In this document: piece after piece, positions 1-6,469 of the stretch
How the letters are laid out: the number at the start of each line of letters is the position of its first letter
Position numbering within the stretch: the first letter of the stretch is position 1
Origin: an uncultured Oscillospiraceae bacterium
GTDB lineage: Bacteria > Bacillota > Clostridia > Oscillospirales > Oscillospiraceae
Assembly: GCA_934659475.1 (NCBI GenBank)
Contig: CAKUHX010000027.1
Span: 1 to 13,888, forward strand
Direction: 5' to 3'
Length of the DNA stretch: 13,888 nt
The notes under the pieces: generated by a model
What the model saw: only the letters and a program-made list of their open reading frames with translations
The model's database searches: none
What the model was told of the DNA's origin: nothing
Program-made: the position numbers and the translations under genes

Positions 1-116
1 GCGTTGCAGTAGTTGCCGCTATAGGCCGACTTCTTGGCCTTGTCCACCAGCCGCACCGCAAAGTCTTTCGCGGGCACCTCCACGATGTGGGTGCTTCTGC
101 TCTTGGTGTACTTCAT
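1..116 (-). CDS. Phosphodiester-glycosidase-like protein, 5' end only
   Basis: The gene starts at 116 and runs off the left edge, so only 38 codons are visible. The peptide opens MKYTKSRSTHIVEVPAKDF and reaches SGNYCNA. This resembles, from memory, the N-terminal strand and the NxGFF-type approach of phosphodiester glycosidase (NAGPA-like) domains found in clostridial phage and cell-wall proteins. GGAGGG about 10 nt upstream is a usable ribosome binding site. The start codon overlaps the stop of the upstream amidase stub (113-202) as ATGA, so translation is probably coupled. The family call rests on a short N-terminus. That the frame is coding is better supported than the family name. Confidence 0.45.
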   Translation of the reverse strand, partial: MKYTKSRSTHIVEVPAKDFAVRLVDKAKKSAYSGNYCN

Positions 117-202
117 TCGCTCATATCCCTCCCCGTGTCCCGGTCCGTCCGCCGCCCCGGTGTCCCCTTGTAGTGTCCCGCGTCAATGGCGATCTTCACC
201 AT
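113..202 (-). pseudogene. Truncated N-acetylmuramoyl-L-alanine amidase (Amidase_3) stub
   Basis: This is a 29-codon frame starting at 202 behind a good ribosome binding site (GGGGGAG). It reads MVKIAIDAGHYKGTPGRR and ends at a TGA in 115-113. IDAGH is the first zinc-binding block of the Amidase_3 family, and GTPGRR is typical of phage and clostridial endolysins just after it. Family members are usually well over 150 residues, and the sequence after the TGA has no amidase character in this frame. I therefore read it as the 5' end of an amidase gene fused by deletion to the following gene. The ATGA overlap means it could now serve as a short leader peptide coupling translation of the downstream gene. 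The match is direct; the deletion is inferred. Confidence 0.6.
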
Positions 203-225
203 ATCTCCCCCTTTCCGGACAGCAG

Positions 226-264
226 AAAGCCGTCCTGTCACTTCTCCGTGACAGGACGGCTTTT
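226..264. terminator. Strong hairpin, terminator-like, T-run on plus strand
   Basis: A 12-bp perfect stem (229-240 with 249-260) has an 8-nt loop. AAA/TTT pairs extend it to 15 bp, and TTTTGTT follows on the plus strand. No plus-strand gene precedes it. On the minus strand it sits only about 24 nt before the amidase stub, where there is little room for a promoter. It may be a leftover terminator of a lost gene or a leader hairpin for the stub. Confidence 0.55.
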
Positions 265-298
265 GTTGCAGGATCGCGTACACCCAAGGGGGTCCTCC

Positions 299-418
299 CT
301 ATACGGCCTTTCCTCCTACCTTGAGGGCAAACAGCCCGTCCCGGTTGCAGCAGCACAAGAGCTTCGTCACTCCGTTGAATTTGAACCGGGCCGCCGCGCC
401 ACCTGCGCAGCGTAGAGT
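299..418 (-). pseudogene. Possible start-less zinc-ribbon-like remnant
   Basis: An open minus-strand frame of 39 codons lies between a TAA (421-419) and a TAG (301-299). It contains CAGGAAARFKFNGVTKLLCC and ends in KVGGKAV. The alternating charged and hydrophobic pattern with a cysteine cluster looks more protein-like than the other frames, and faintly resembles small phage zinc-ribbon proteins with some cysteines lost. There is no ATG; a GTG at codon 17 has no convincing ribosome binding site. The rest of 203-433 holds only the hairpin and the downstream promoter. Weak call. Confidence 0.2.
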
Positions 419-433
419 TTACCGGATCTGCTC

Positions 434-462
434 TTACCTTTTCCGGCCTTTTGTGGTATACT
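434..462 (+). promoter_or_regulatory. Sigma-A-type promoter of the alaX-like gene
   Basis: TATACT (457-462) is preceded by TGG, giving an extended -10. A weak -35 (TTACCT, 434-439) lies at 17-bp spacing. The start codon is 35 nt downstream, with GGGGAGG 7 nt before it. Confidence 0.55.
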
Positions 463-496
463 GTCCCCACCAACTTTTACATGGGGAGGCAGCGCC

Positions 497-1636
497 ATGA
501 ACAAGCTGTTTGAAAACGACTCCTACCTCACCCGGTTCACCGCCCGGGTGCTCTCCTGCGCCCAGGGCAAAAAGGGCTATGATGTCACCCTGGACCAGAC
601 CGCCTTCTTCCCCGAGGGGGGCGGACAGCCCTATGACACCGGCACCCTTGGCGGCGTGCAGGTCCTGGAGGTACATGACCGGGGCGGCCAGATCGTCCAC
701 ACCTGCGCCGGTCCTCTGGAGGTGGGGAGCCAGGTGGAGGGCATCGTGGACTGGGAGCGGCGGCTGGACCACATGCAGCAGCACTCCGGCGAGCACATCG
801 TCTCCGGCCTGGCCCACGCCAAATACGGCTGCGACAATGTGGGTTTCCACATGGGCAGCGACGTGGTGACCATCGACCTGAACGTGGAGCTGGACCAGCA
901 GCAGCTGGAGGAGCTGGAGCTGGAGGCCAACCGCTACCTGTGGCAAGACAGGCCGGTGCAGCTGCTGTACCCCACCTCCGACGAGCTGGAGCGGATGGAC
1001 TACCGCAGCAAGAAGGCCATCCAGGGCCAGGTGCGCATCGTCACCTTCCCCGGGGCGGACACCTGCGCCTGCTGCGGCACCCATGTGCGCTCCGCCGGAC
1101 AGGTGGGCCTGATCAAGCTGCTGAGCGTCCAGCGGTTCCGGGACGGCGTGCGCATCGAGCTGGTGTGCGGCGGCCGTGCGCTGCGTTATGTCAACGCCAT
1201 GGTGGCCCAGAACCGCCATATCTCCAACCTGTTGTCCACCAAGGCGGCGGAGACCGGCCGCGGGGTGGAGCGTCTGTTGGAGGAGAACCACCAGCTGAAG
1301 GCCCGCCTGACCGCCATGGAGGACGCCCGCTTCCGCGCTCTGGCGGAGCAGTACACCGGGGCCGGGGATGTGCTGCTGTTTGAGGAGGGACTGACCCCCG
1401 ACGGCCTGCGGCGGCTGTGCGACGCCGTTTTGAACGTCTGCGGCGGGCGGTGCGCCTGCTTCTCCGGCGATGATGCCGGGGGGTATGCCTACGCCGTGGG
1501 CCAGCGCGGGGGCGACCTGCGGGCCTTCTCCAAGGACATGAACCAGGCCCTGGGGGGCCGTGGCGGCGGCAAGCCCGATTTTGTTCAGGGGCGCGTCAGC
1601 GCGGGCCGGGAGCAGATCGAAGGATATTTCAATTGA
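497..1636 (+). CDS. Alanyl-tRNA editing protein, AlaX family with DHHA1 domain
   Basis: AlaX proteins are free-standing versions of the alanyl-tRNA synthetase editing domain that hydrolyse Ser-tRNA(Ala) or Gly-tRNA(Ala) in the cytoplasm. The 379-residue protein starts with the beta-barrel region (FFPEGGGQPYDTG, about residues 35-50). It carries both halves of the editing zinc site, HSGEH (His96, His100) and CCGTH (Cys192, His196). A short helical linker (about 250-285) follows, then a C-terminal DHHA1 domain ending in the typical GGRGGGKPDFVQG. This is the long AlaX architecture, complete and with all metal ligands. The start is fixed by GGGGAGG 7 nt upstream. The gene is monocistronic: an intergenic gap with a new promoter separates it from the next gene. 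Confidence 0.93.
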   Translation: MNKLFENDSYLTRFTARVLSCAQGKKGYDVTLDQTAFFPEGGGQPYDTGTLGGVQVLEVHDRGGQIVHTCAGPLEVGSQVEGIVDWERRLDHMQQHSGEHIVSGLAHAKYGCDNVGFHMGSDVVTIDLNVELDQQQLEELELEANRYLWQDRPVQLLYPTSDELERMDYRSKKAIQGQVRIVTFPGADTCACCGTHVRSAGQVGLIKLLSVQRFRDGVRIELVCGGRALRYVNAMVAQNRHISNLLSTKAAETGRGVERLLEENHQLKARLTAMEDARFRALAEQYTGAGDVLLFEEGLTPDGLRRLCDAVLNVCGGRCACFSGDDAGGYAYAVGQRGGDLRAFSKDMNQALGGRGGGKPDFVQGRVSAGREQIEGYFN

Positions 1637-1727
1637 TAGACCCCTTCTCCCCCAAGGCTTTCCCGGCGTTGTAAACCGCCGGTTAGCAGAAATCCACCGC
1701 CGGATGGTGGCCTGTTCCCGCCCCCTC

Positions 1728-1736
1728 TGGTACACT
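1728..1736 (+). promoter_or_regulatory. Extended -10 promoter of the XRE regulator gene
   Basis: TGGTACACT is an extended -10 element placed 22 nt before the start codon. No good -35 is visible at normal spacing. AAGGAGG (1744-1750) is the ribosome binding site. A weak inverted repeat (CCGGCG...CGCCGG, about 1668-1687) between the two genes could end alaX-like transcription. Confidence 0.4.
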
Positions 1737-1758
1737 CCGGGCAAAGGAGGACGATCCC

Positions 1759-3054
1759 ATGACCACAATGACCACCGGCCAGCGCATCGCGGCCAAACGA
1801 AAGGAACAGGGCCTGTCTCAGGAGAATCTGGGGGAACAGCTGGGGGTATCCCGGCAGGCCATCTATAAGTGGGAGAGCGACGCATCGCTGCCCGACATCG
1901 ACAAGCTCATCGCCCTCAGCCGCCTGTTCGGCGTGTCCGTGGGCTGGCTGCTGGGCGTGGAGGAGGCCCCGGAAAAGCCGGAGGAGACTCTTACCGACCG
2001 GCAGGCGGAGCTCATCGAGGACATTTTCCGCAAGTATCAGCAGCCGCAGGAGCGTGAGCCCGTCTCTCCCCCGCCGCCCCGGCGGATGAGCCGGAAGCAG
2101 AAGTATCTGCTGGCCGGGGGCTGCGCCGCGGCGGTGGTGCTGGTATGCTCTCTGGGCGCCGCCCTGAACAGCCGCCTGTCCGCGCTGGACGCGCAGTACC
2201 GTGACCTGTCCTACTCCGTGTCCCACATCTACGACAACGTGGGCACCCGGATCAGCACCCTGACAGACAGCATCTCCGCTATGCTGGAGAAGCAGAACAG
2301 CCTATTGGACGACTTCAGCACCGAGGTGACGTCCGCCGATGTCCCCGCTGGCACGGTGACCTTCTCTCTGACCGCCGTACCAAAATCCTATACCAGCCAG
2401 ACCAGTGCGGTGTTCCGCTATACCTCCGAGGGGCAGGATGCCATCGAGGTAGAGGGCGTCAGGGCGGACGGCGGACGGTTCACCGCGGAGCTCACCGGCC
2501 CGCTGGTGGACGCGGTGACGCTGTCGGTGACCCTGATCGACGGGGACGAACGACAGGTGCAGACCCTGGGGTACTACAGCTCCCTTTACAGTGACAGTCT
2601 ACCCAACGTGGAGCTGTGGGGGGACGAGGACATGGCCCAGTTCACAGGGGGCGATCTTTTTACCGTCCCGGAGGGGTCCAATGCCCGCGTTTATGTCCAC
2701 CAGCAGAACTTTTTCGAGGGCGGGCCTCTGCCCACGGCCCAGATCCAGGAACTGAAGGCAGGCCTGTTCCTGAACCAGAAGCTGGTCACATGGCTGGACC
2801 CCGCCGATCCAGAAGACCGAATGACCACGAATCTGTATGAATTTTTTATCCCGCCCCTCGCCCTGACTCTGGAAGAGGGAGATATACTGACCCTTGCGGC
2901 AGTGGTCACCGACGAGTATGACCGCACCTGCGTGTGGCCCAGTGGTTTCTCCAGCCAGTACAAGGACGGGCAGATGGTCATTTTGGACGGGGAATACTCC
3001 GCCACGGTCACCGCCGCCAACATATTGGGTCCCGCGACCGGGTTCCAGTTCTAA
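1759..3054 (+). CDS. Membrane-anchored XRE-family regulator with large outer domain
   Basis: A cytoplasmic helix-turn-helix of the XRE/Cro type covers residues 7-65 (GQRIAAKRKEQGLSQENLGE; recognition helix SRQAIYKWE). A proline-rich linker and basic RRMSRKQK segment follow, then one membrane segment at about 115-137. Beyond it lie a predicted coiled coil (about 138-190) and roughly 240 residues of beta-rich sequence without a family I recognise. By the positive-inside rule the DNA-binding part is inside and the C-terminal 290 residues are outside, so it could couple an envelope signal to transcription. XRE regulators with a short membrane tail are common in Clostridia; the long outer part is unusual. 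ATG 1759 sits 8 nt after AAGGAGG; ATG 1768 is a less well-placed alternative. The target is unknown; autoregulation is possible. Confidence 0.8.
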   Translation: MTTMTTGQRIAAKRKEQGLSQENLGEQLGVSRQAIYKWESDASLPDIDKLIALSRLFGVSVGWLLGVEEAPEKPEETLTDRQAELIEDIFRKYQQPQEREPVSPPPPRRMSRKQKYLLAGGCAAAVVLVCSLGAALNSRLSALDAQYRDLSYSVSHIYDNVGTRISTLTDSISAMLEKQNSLLDDFSTEVTSADVPAGTVTFSLTAVPKSYTSQTSAVFRYTSEGQDAIEVEGVRADGGRFTAELTGPLVDAVTLSVTLIDGDERQVQTLGYYSSLYSDSLPNVELWGDEDMAQFTGGDLFTVPEGSNARVYVHQQNFFEGGPLPTAQIQELKAGLFLNQKLVTWLDPADPEDRMTTNLYEFFIPPLALTLEEGDILTLAAVVTDEYDRTCVWPSGFSSQYKDGQMVILDGEYSATVTAANILGPATGFQF

Positions 3055-3069
3055 GTCCTGACAGAAACT

Positions 3070-3110
3070 ATCAAACGCCCCCGGACGCTATGCATCCGGG
3101 GGCGTTTGAT
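3070..3110. terminator. Bidirectional terminator between convergent genes
   Basis: A perfect 16-bp inverted repeat (3070-3085 with 3095-3110) has a 9-nt loop and lies between the stops of the XRE gene and the ECF gene. The outer arm pairs AAAC/GTTT supply the T stretch on both strands. Confidence 0.8.
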
Positions 3111-3118
3111 CCGTTCTA

Positions 3119-3637
3119 TCACGCGGCCAGGCCGGCCTTTTCGGCGACGCCGATCTTCTGCAGGGCCACGGCCAGGCCGATGCCCAGCACGATACCGGCC
3201 ACGCCCTGGGCGATATTCCCGGGGATGCTGGCGGCGGCGGCCAGCCCCTTGCCCAGCAGCATGGCGGCATAGGCGAAGTAGCCCAGCACCATGATGATCT
3301 CCCCCACCACGCCGCTGACCAGCATACCGGTCTTGCCGCGGCCCATGGCCCGGAAGATCAGGGCGGCGGCCATGGCGTCCGCGGCCTTGATGACCAGGGT
3401 GCCGGGGGCATAGTGGGCATAAGAGCCCAGCAGATCCACCAGCATAGAGCCGATGCCCGCCGCCGCGGCACCGTACCACGGACCCAGCAGCCAGCCGGAC
3501 AGCAGCACGAAGCAGTCGCCCAGATTCACATAGCCGTTGGTGGCGGGGGACGGGATCTGAATGATGCTGGTAGAGACATAGACCAGCGCCGCCATCAGGG
3601 CGCTGAGCACGAGTTTTTTGGTCTTCCGGTCGTTCAT
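3119..3637 (-). CDS. ECF transporter S component (substrate-binding membrane subunit)
   Basis: This 172-residue, very hydrophobic protein has about five to six membrane segments. It opens MNDRKTKKLVLSALMAALVY and contains GYVNLGDCFVLLSGWLLGP, as in the ECF_trnsprt/DUF1393 group of S components. These subunits bind a vitamin or other micronutrient and share an energising EcfT/EcfA module encoded elsewhere; no such module is in the window. The substrate cannot be read: no TPP, FMN or cobalamin riboswitch is visible in the short (about 40 nt) leader. The same frame extends upstream to 3838, but that part overlaps the glmS 3' end and the promoter. ATG 3637 has AGGTGA upstream and matches family length. 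Confidence 0.85.
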   Translation of the reverse strand: MNDRKTKKLVLSALMAALVYVSTSIIQIPSPATNGYVNLGDCFVLLSGWLLGPWYGAAAAGIGSMLVDLLGSYAHYAPGTLVIKAADAMAAALIFRAMGRGKTGMLVSGVVGEIIMVLGYFAYAAMLLGKGLAAAASIPGNIAQGVAGIVLGIGLAVALQKIGVAEKAGLAA

Positions 3638-3679
3638 AGTTATCACCTGTTCCGGCGTGTTCCGCCTGTCGTTAGGGAC

Positions 3680-3707
3680 AGTATACCGGGATCTGGCATG
3701 TTTACAA
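3680..3707 (-). promoter_or_regulatory. Promoter of the ECF S-component gene
   Basis: On the minus strand, TTGTAA (3707-3702), a 16-bp spacer and TATACT (3685-3680). The leader is short and holds no recognisable riboswitch. Bases 3675-3687 share a 13-nt block with the alaX-like promoter. Confidence 0.6.
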
Positions 3708-3752
3708 TGTCCAGAATGATACAGAACAAAGTGGCCAGTTTTCAATAAGAAC

Positions 3753-3788
3753 ACCCGCCCGGCAAAAGCCGGGCGGGCACTCTTTTTT
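3753..3788. terminator. Terminator downstream of glmS
   Basis: A perfect 10-bp GC stem (3754-3763 with 3768-3777) has an AAAA loop. The better T-run (TCTTTTTT) is on the plus strand and overlaps the glmS stop. On the minus strand TGTTCTTATTG follows the stem, a modest T tract. It most likely ends glmS and shields the ECF promoter. Confidence 0.75.
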
Positions 3789-5619
3789 ATTCCACTGTGA
3801 CGGACTTGGCCAGGTTGCGGGGCTTGTCGATGTCGCACCCCCGCTGAAGGGCCACATAGTAGGCGAACAGCTGCAGGGGCAGCACCCCCAGAGAGGGCAG
3901 CAGCAGGTCGATGGTGTCGGGCACAGTGATCACGGCGTTGGCATGTTTGGCCATCTCCTGCTCATGGCTCTCGGTAGACAGGGCCAGCACATCGGCCCCC
4001 CGGGCCTTGACCTCCACTACGTTGCTGATGGCCTTGTCGAACAGCTTGCCGTAGGTGCCCAGGGCCACCACAAGGGTGCCGTCCTCGATCAGGCTGATGG
4101 TGCCGTGCTTCAGCTCACCGGAGGCATAGGCCTCGGAGTGGATGTAGGAGATCTCCTTCAGCTTCAGGGAGCCCTCCAGCCCCAGGGCATAGTCCAGATT
4201 GCGGCCGATGAAGAAGATGGAGTCGTGGTTGAAGTACTGGGAGGCCAGATACTGGATCTCGTCCTTCTCCTCCAGCACCCGCTCCATCTTCTCCGGCAGG
4301 CGCTGCAGTTCTTCCAGGGCGGCCTGGTAGTCAGCCTTGGGCAAGGTGCCCAGCATTTGACTAAAATACAGGCCCAGTAGGTCCAGCACCGCCATCTGGG
4401 TGGAGTACGCCTTGGTGGTGGCCACGGCGATCTCCGGTCCGGCCCAGGTGTACAGCACCACATCCGACTCCCGGGCGATGGAGGAGCCCACCACATTCAC
4501 GATGGACAGCACCTTGGCGCCCAGACGCCTGGCCTCCCGCAGGGCGGCCATGGTGTCCAGGGTCTCCCCCGACTGGCTGATGACGATGACCAAGGTGTTC
4601 CCGTCCACGATGGGGTCCATGTACCGGAACTCAGAGGCCAGGGCCACCTCCACCGGCAGACGCAGCAGCCGCTCCAAATTGTACTTGCCCACCATGCCCA
4701 CATGGTAGCTGGAGCCACAGGCCACGATATACAGCTTCTTGAAGGCGCGGATCTCCTCCGCCGCCAGGGGGAAGTCCTGGAAATACACCTCCCCGGCCTT
4801 GATGCGGGGAGAGATGCACCGGCGCAGGGCGTCGGGCTGCTCCATGATCTCTTTGAGCATGAAGTGGGGGTAGCCCCCCTTCTCCGCCGCATCGATCTCC
4901 CACTCCACCCGGGAGATCTCCTTCCGGACAGGGCGCATCAGGCTGTCGTAGCACTGGATGCCCTCCCGGGTGAGCACGGCCACCTCGCCGTCCTCCATAT
5001 AGCTCACGTTTCGGGTGTACTTCACCAGAGCGGTGACATCGCTGGCCAGGAAATTGCAGCCCTCGCCGTAGCCCAGCAGCAGAGGGGCGTCCTTCCGGGC
5101 AGCCACGAGCTTATCCGGCTCGTCGGCGCAGACGATGCCCAGGGCATAGGCCCCCTCGATGACCTTCAGCACATGGGCCACCGCGTCCAGCAGGTCGCCC
5201 TTGTAGTAGTAGTCCACCAGCTGGGCCACCACCTCGGTGTCCGTGTCGGACACAAAGCGGACCCCCTTCTCGGTGAGAAACTCCTTCAGACGCAGGTAGT
5301 TCTCGATGATGCCGTTGTGCACCACCGCCACCCGGCCTGACTGGCTGACCTGGGGGTGGGAGTTGATGTCATTGGGCTCCCCGTGGGTGGCCCAGCGGGT
5401 GTGGCCCACGCCCATGGTGCCCTTCACGTCGGCACCGCCGTGGGTCAGGTCGTACAGGGCCTTCAGGCGGCCCTTGGCCTTGCTGACTTGGAGCCCCTTA
5501 TGGGGGTCATACACCGCCAGACCGGCGGAGTCGTATCCCCGGTACTCCAGACGGGACAGGCCCTCCAGCAGAATGGGAGCGGCCTGCTCCCCTCCAATGA
5601 ATCCTACGATACCACACAT
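3787..5619 (-). CDS. glmS: Glutamine--fructose-6-phosphate aminotransferase (isomerising)
   Basis: GlmS converts fructose-6-phosphate and glutamine to glucosamine-6-phosphate and glutamate, the first step of UDP-GlcNAc and hence cell-wall synthesis. The 610-residue protein begins MCGIVGFIGG, so Cys2 becomes the N-terminal nucleophile of the class II glutaminase domain (about 2-230, with RGYDSAGLAV and GHTRWATHGEP). Two SIS sugar-isomerase domains follow (about 290-430 and 460-600, with SQSGET), and it ends in the invariant NLAKSVTVE, whose lysine (Lys605) acts in the isomerase site. Length is normal for the family. ATG 5619 lies 8 nt after AGGAGG; the longer open frame to 5673 is rejected because Cys2 must be N-terminal. 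Expression is very likely controlled by the ribozyme just upstream. Confidence 0.98.
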   Translation of the reverse strand: MCGIVGFIGGEQAAPILLEGLSRLEYRGYDSAGLAVYDPHKGLQVSKAKGRLKALYDLTHGGADVKGTMGVGHTRWATHGEPNDINSHPQVSQSGRVAVVHNGIIENYLRLKEFLTEKGVRFVSDTDTEVVAQLVDYYYKGDLLDAVAHVLKVIEGAYALGIVCADEPDKLVAARKDAPLLLGYGEGCNFLASDVTALVKYTRNVSYMEDGEVAVLTREGIQCYDSLMRPVRKEISRVEWEIDAAEKGGYPHFMLKEIMEQPDALRRCISPRIKAGEVYFQDFPLAAEEIRAFKKLYIVACGSSYHVGMVGKYNLERLLRLPVEVALASEFRYMDPIVDGNTLVIVISQSGETLDTMAALREARRLGAKVLSIVNVVGSSIARESDVVLYTWAGPEIAVATTKAYSTQMAVLDLLGLYFSQMLGTLPKADYQAALEELQRLPEKMERVLEEKDEIQYLASQYFNHDSIFFIGRNLDYALGLEGSLKLKEISYIHSEAYASGELKHGTISLIEDGTLVVALGTYGKLFDKAISNVVEVKARGADVLALSTESHEQEMAKHANAVITVPDTIDLLLPSLGVLPLQLFAYYVALQRGCDIDKPRNLAKSVTVE

Positions 5620-5663
5620 ATGATATTCCTCCTGGATCGGCGCACCCTTTGGGGCGCGAAAAT

Positions 5664-5860
5664 GGGAGGACAAACTCGCAGCTATTTGTTCCTCGTCTCC
5701 GGCCGCAGGCCCTCTGTTCCCCGGTCGCCCGGGTATTTCAGCACTGCGTCACGCATCCGGAGCTTCATGCGGAGGGGCATCCGCCGAATCCTTCGATACT
5801 CCCCTCTCCTCGTCGTCTTGTCCCCGCCGTTCCGGGACAGGGCAAGCGCTGGCGCTTCTG
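5664..5860 (-). ncRNA. glmS ribozyme (glucosamine-6-phosphate-responsive)
   Basis: On the minus strand AGCGCC (5856-5851) gives the cleavage site, expected between A5856 and G5855. A P1 hairpin follows (TGTCCC pairing with GGGACA). Then come the conserved core GACGAGGAG, TATCGAA and TTCGGCGGATGCC (about 5817-5776), with AGGGG/CCCCT pairing. A variable domain and a final stem follow (GAGGAACAAA with TTTGTCCTC and an internal ATAGCTGCGAG, about 5696-5665). This matches the glmS ribozyme of Firmicutes, which cleaves its own mRNA when glucosamine-6-phosphate binds. It lies between the glmS promoter and the ribosome binding site, as required. The 3' boundary is approximate. Confidence 0.93.
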
Positions 5861-5902
5861 GTGGAATGACCACGTCCTCCTTTCTCTGCTGCGACTCGTA
5901 CC

Positions 5903-5931
5903 ATTATACGCAAAACATCACCGGGAGTAAA
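5903..5931 (-). promoter_or_regulatory. glmS promoter upstream of the ribozyme
   Basis: On the minus strand, TTTACT (5931-5926), a 17-bp spacer and a perfect TATAAT (5908-5903). Transcription should begin near 5896, about 40 nt before the ribozyme cleavage site. Confidence 0.75.
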
Positions 5932-6006
5932 GCAAATTTTGTGAACAGATCCACACCTTTTCAGCGCGGCCGGGAGCGTCCCGGTCTCCGGCCCGCCGCC
6001 TCCCCT

Positions 6007-6052
6007 CTTTTCGTATCCCCCGCCCCCTGCGGGGGACGGGGGATGCGAAAAG
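6007..6052. repeat. Long GC-rich inverted repeat between glmS and padR promoters
   Basis: Arms 6007-6027 and 6032-6052 pair over about 20 positions with one mismatch and one G-T pair, around a TGCG turn. Either strand read 5'->3' has T's at the 5' foot and A's at the 3' foot, so it is not a normal rho-independent terminator. It lies between two divergent promoters and upstream of both. The neighbouring 5942-6006 shows only a small CCGGGA/TCCCGG hairpin (5970-5984). Confidence 0.65.
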
Positions 6053-6077
6053 AATTCGCAGGATCTCAAAATACCTC

Positions 6078-6106
6078 TTGACATTCTCGATATTCGAGGT
6101 TATGAT
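6078..6106 (+). promoter_or_regulatory. padR-DUF2812 promoter
   Basis: A perfect TTGACA (6078-6083), a 17-bp spacer and TATGAT (6101-6106). The spacer contains the first of two operator palindromes, so a bound repressor would block RNA polymerase. Confidence 0.85.
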
Positions 6107-6132
6107 GATGCCAAGATAACTCGATATTCGAG
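6086..6132 (+). promoter_or_regulatory. Twin PadR operators
   Basis: CTCGATATTCGAG occurs exactly twice, at 6086-6098 (between -35 and -10) and 6120-6132 (just before AGGAGGTGA at 6136). Arms CTCGA/TCGAG flank a TAT centre. Centre spacing is 34 bp, a little over three helical turns, so both sites face nearly the same side. The placement predicts autorepression by the PadR protein encoded next. Confidence 0.8.
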
Positions 6133-6148
6133 AATAGGAGGTGACCCC

Positions 6149-6469
6149 ATGCCCCGCCTGAAATTCCAGACGCTGACGGAGCAGATGTTTTACATCCTGC
6201 TGTGTCTGCGGCAGGAGCGCTGCGGCATCGACATTCTGGAGCTGGTGCCCGCCATGACCGGCGGGCGGGTGACGGTGGGCTCCGGCACCCTGTATAACCT
6301 GCTGGAGCAGTTTGTAGACGCCGGGTACATCCGCGAGACCCGGGTGGAGGGCCGGCGGCGCAGCTATTTACTGACGGACGAGGGGCAGGAGATGCTGGAC
6401 CGGGAGTACCGCCGCATCTGCGCCCAGGCCCAGGACTACCGGCGCTTGACCGGGGAGGAGACGACATGA
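6149..6469 (+). CDS. PadR-family transcriptional regulator
   Basis: This 106-residue winged-helix protein of the short PadR type shows LTEQMFYILLCLRQERCGID, the VTVGSGTLYNLLEQFVDAGYI recognition region and wing EGRRRSYLLTDEGQEML. PadR repressors dimerise through the C-terminal helix and usually regulate their own operon, often responding to drugs, phenolics or envelope stress. The ligand cannot be seen. AGGAGGTGA 7 nt upstream fixes the start. Its stop overlaps the next start by 4 nt (ATGA), giving a coupled two-gene operon. Short PadR genes paired with DUF2812 membrane proteins are a recurrent arrangement in Firmicutes. Confidence 0.93.
   Translation: MPRLKFQTLTEQMFYILLCLRQERCGIDILELVPAMTGGRVTVGSGTLYNLLEQFVDAGYIRETRVEGRRRSYLLTDEGQEMLDREYRRICAQAQDYRRLTGEETT

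Noticed and set aside
113..115. TGA readthrough (recoding) in the amidase stub
   Set aside because: The frame after the TGA shows no amidase character, while another frame from the overlapping ATG does look coding.
434..1885. 483-codon open frame on the minus strand
   Set aside because: It is antisense to the alaX-like gene and the XRE start, composed of low-complexity GC-rich residues, and has no family features. It is an artefact of high-GC third positions.
3638..3838. N-terminal extension of the ECF gene frame
   Set aside because: It would overlap the glmS 3' end, the terminator and the ECF promoter. The encoded segment is not like an S-component N-terminus.
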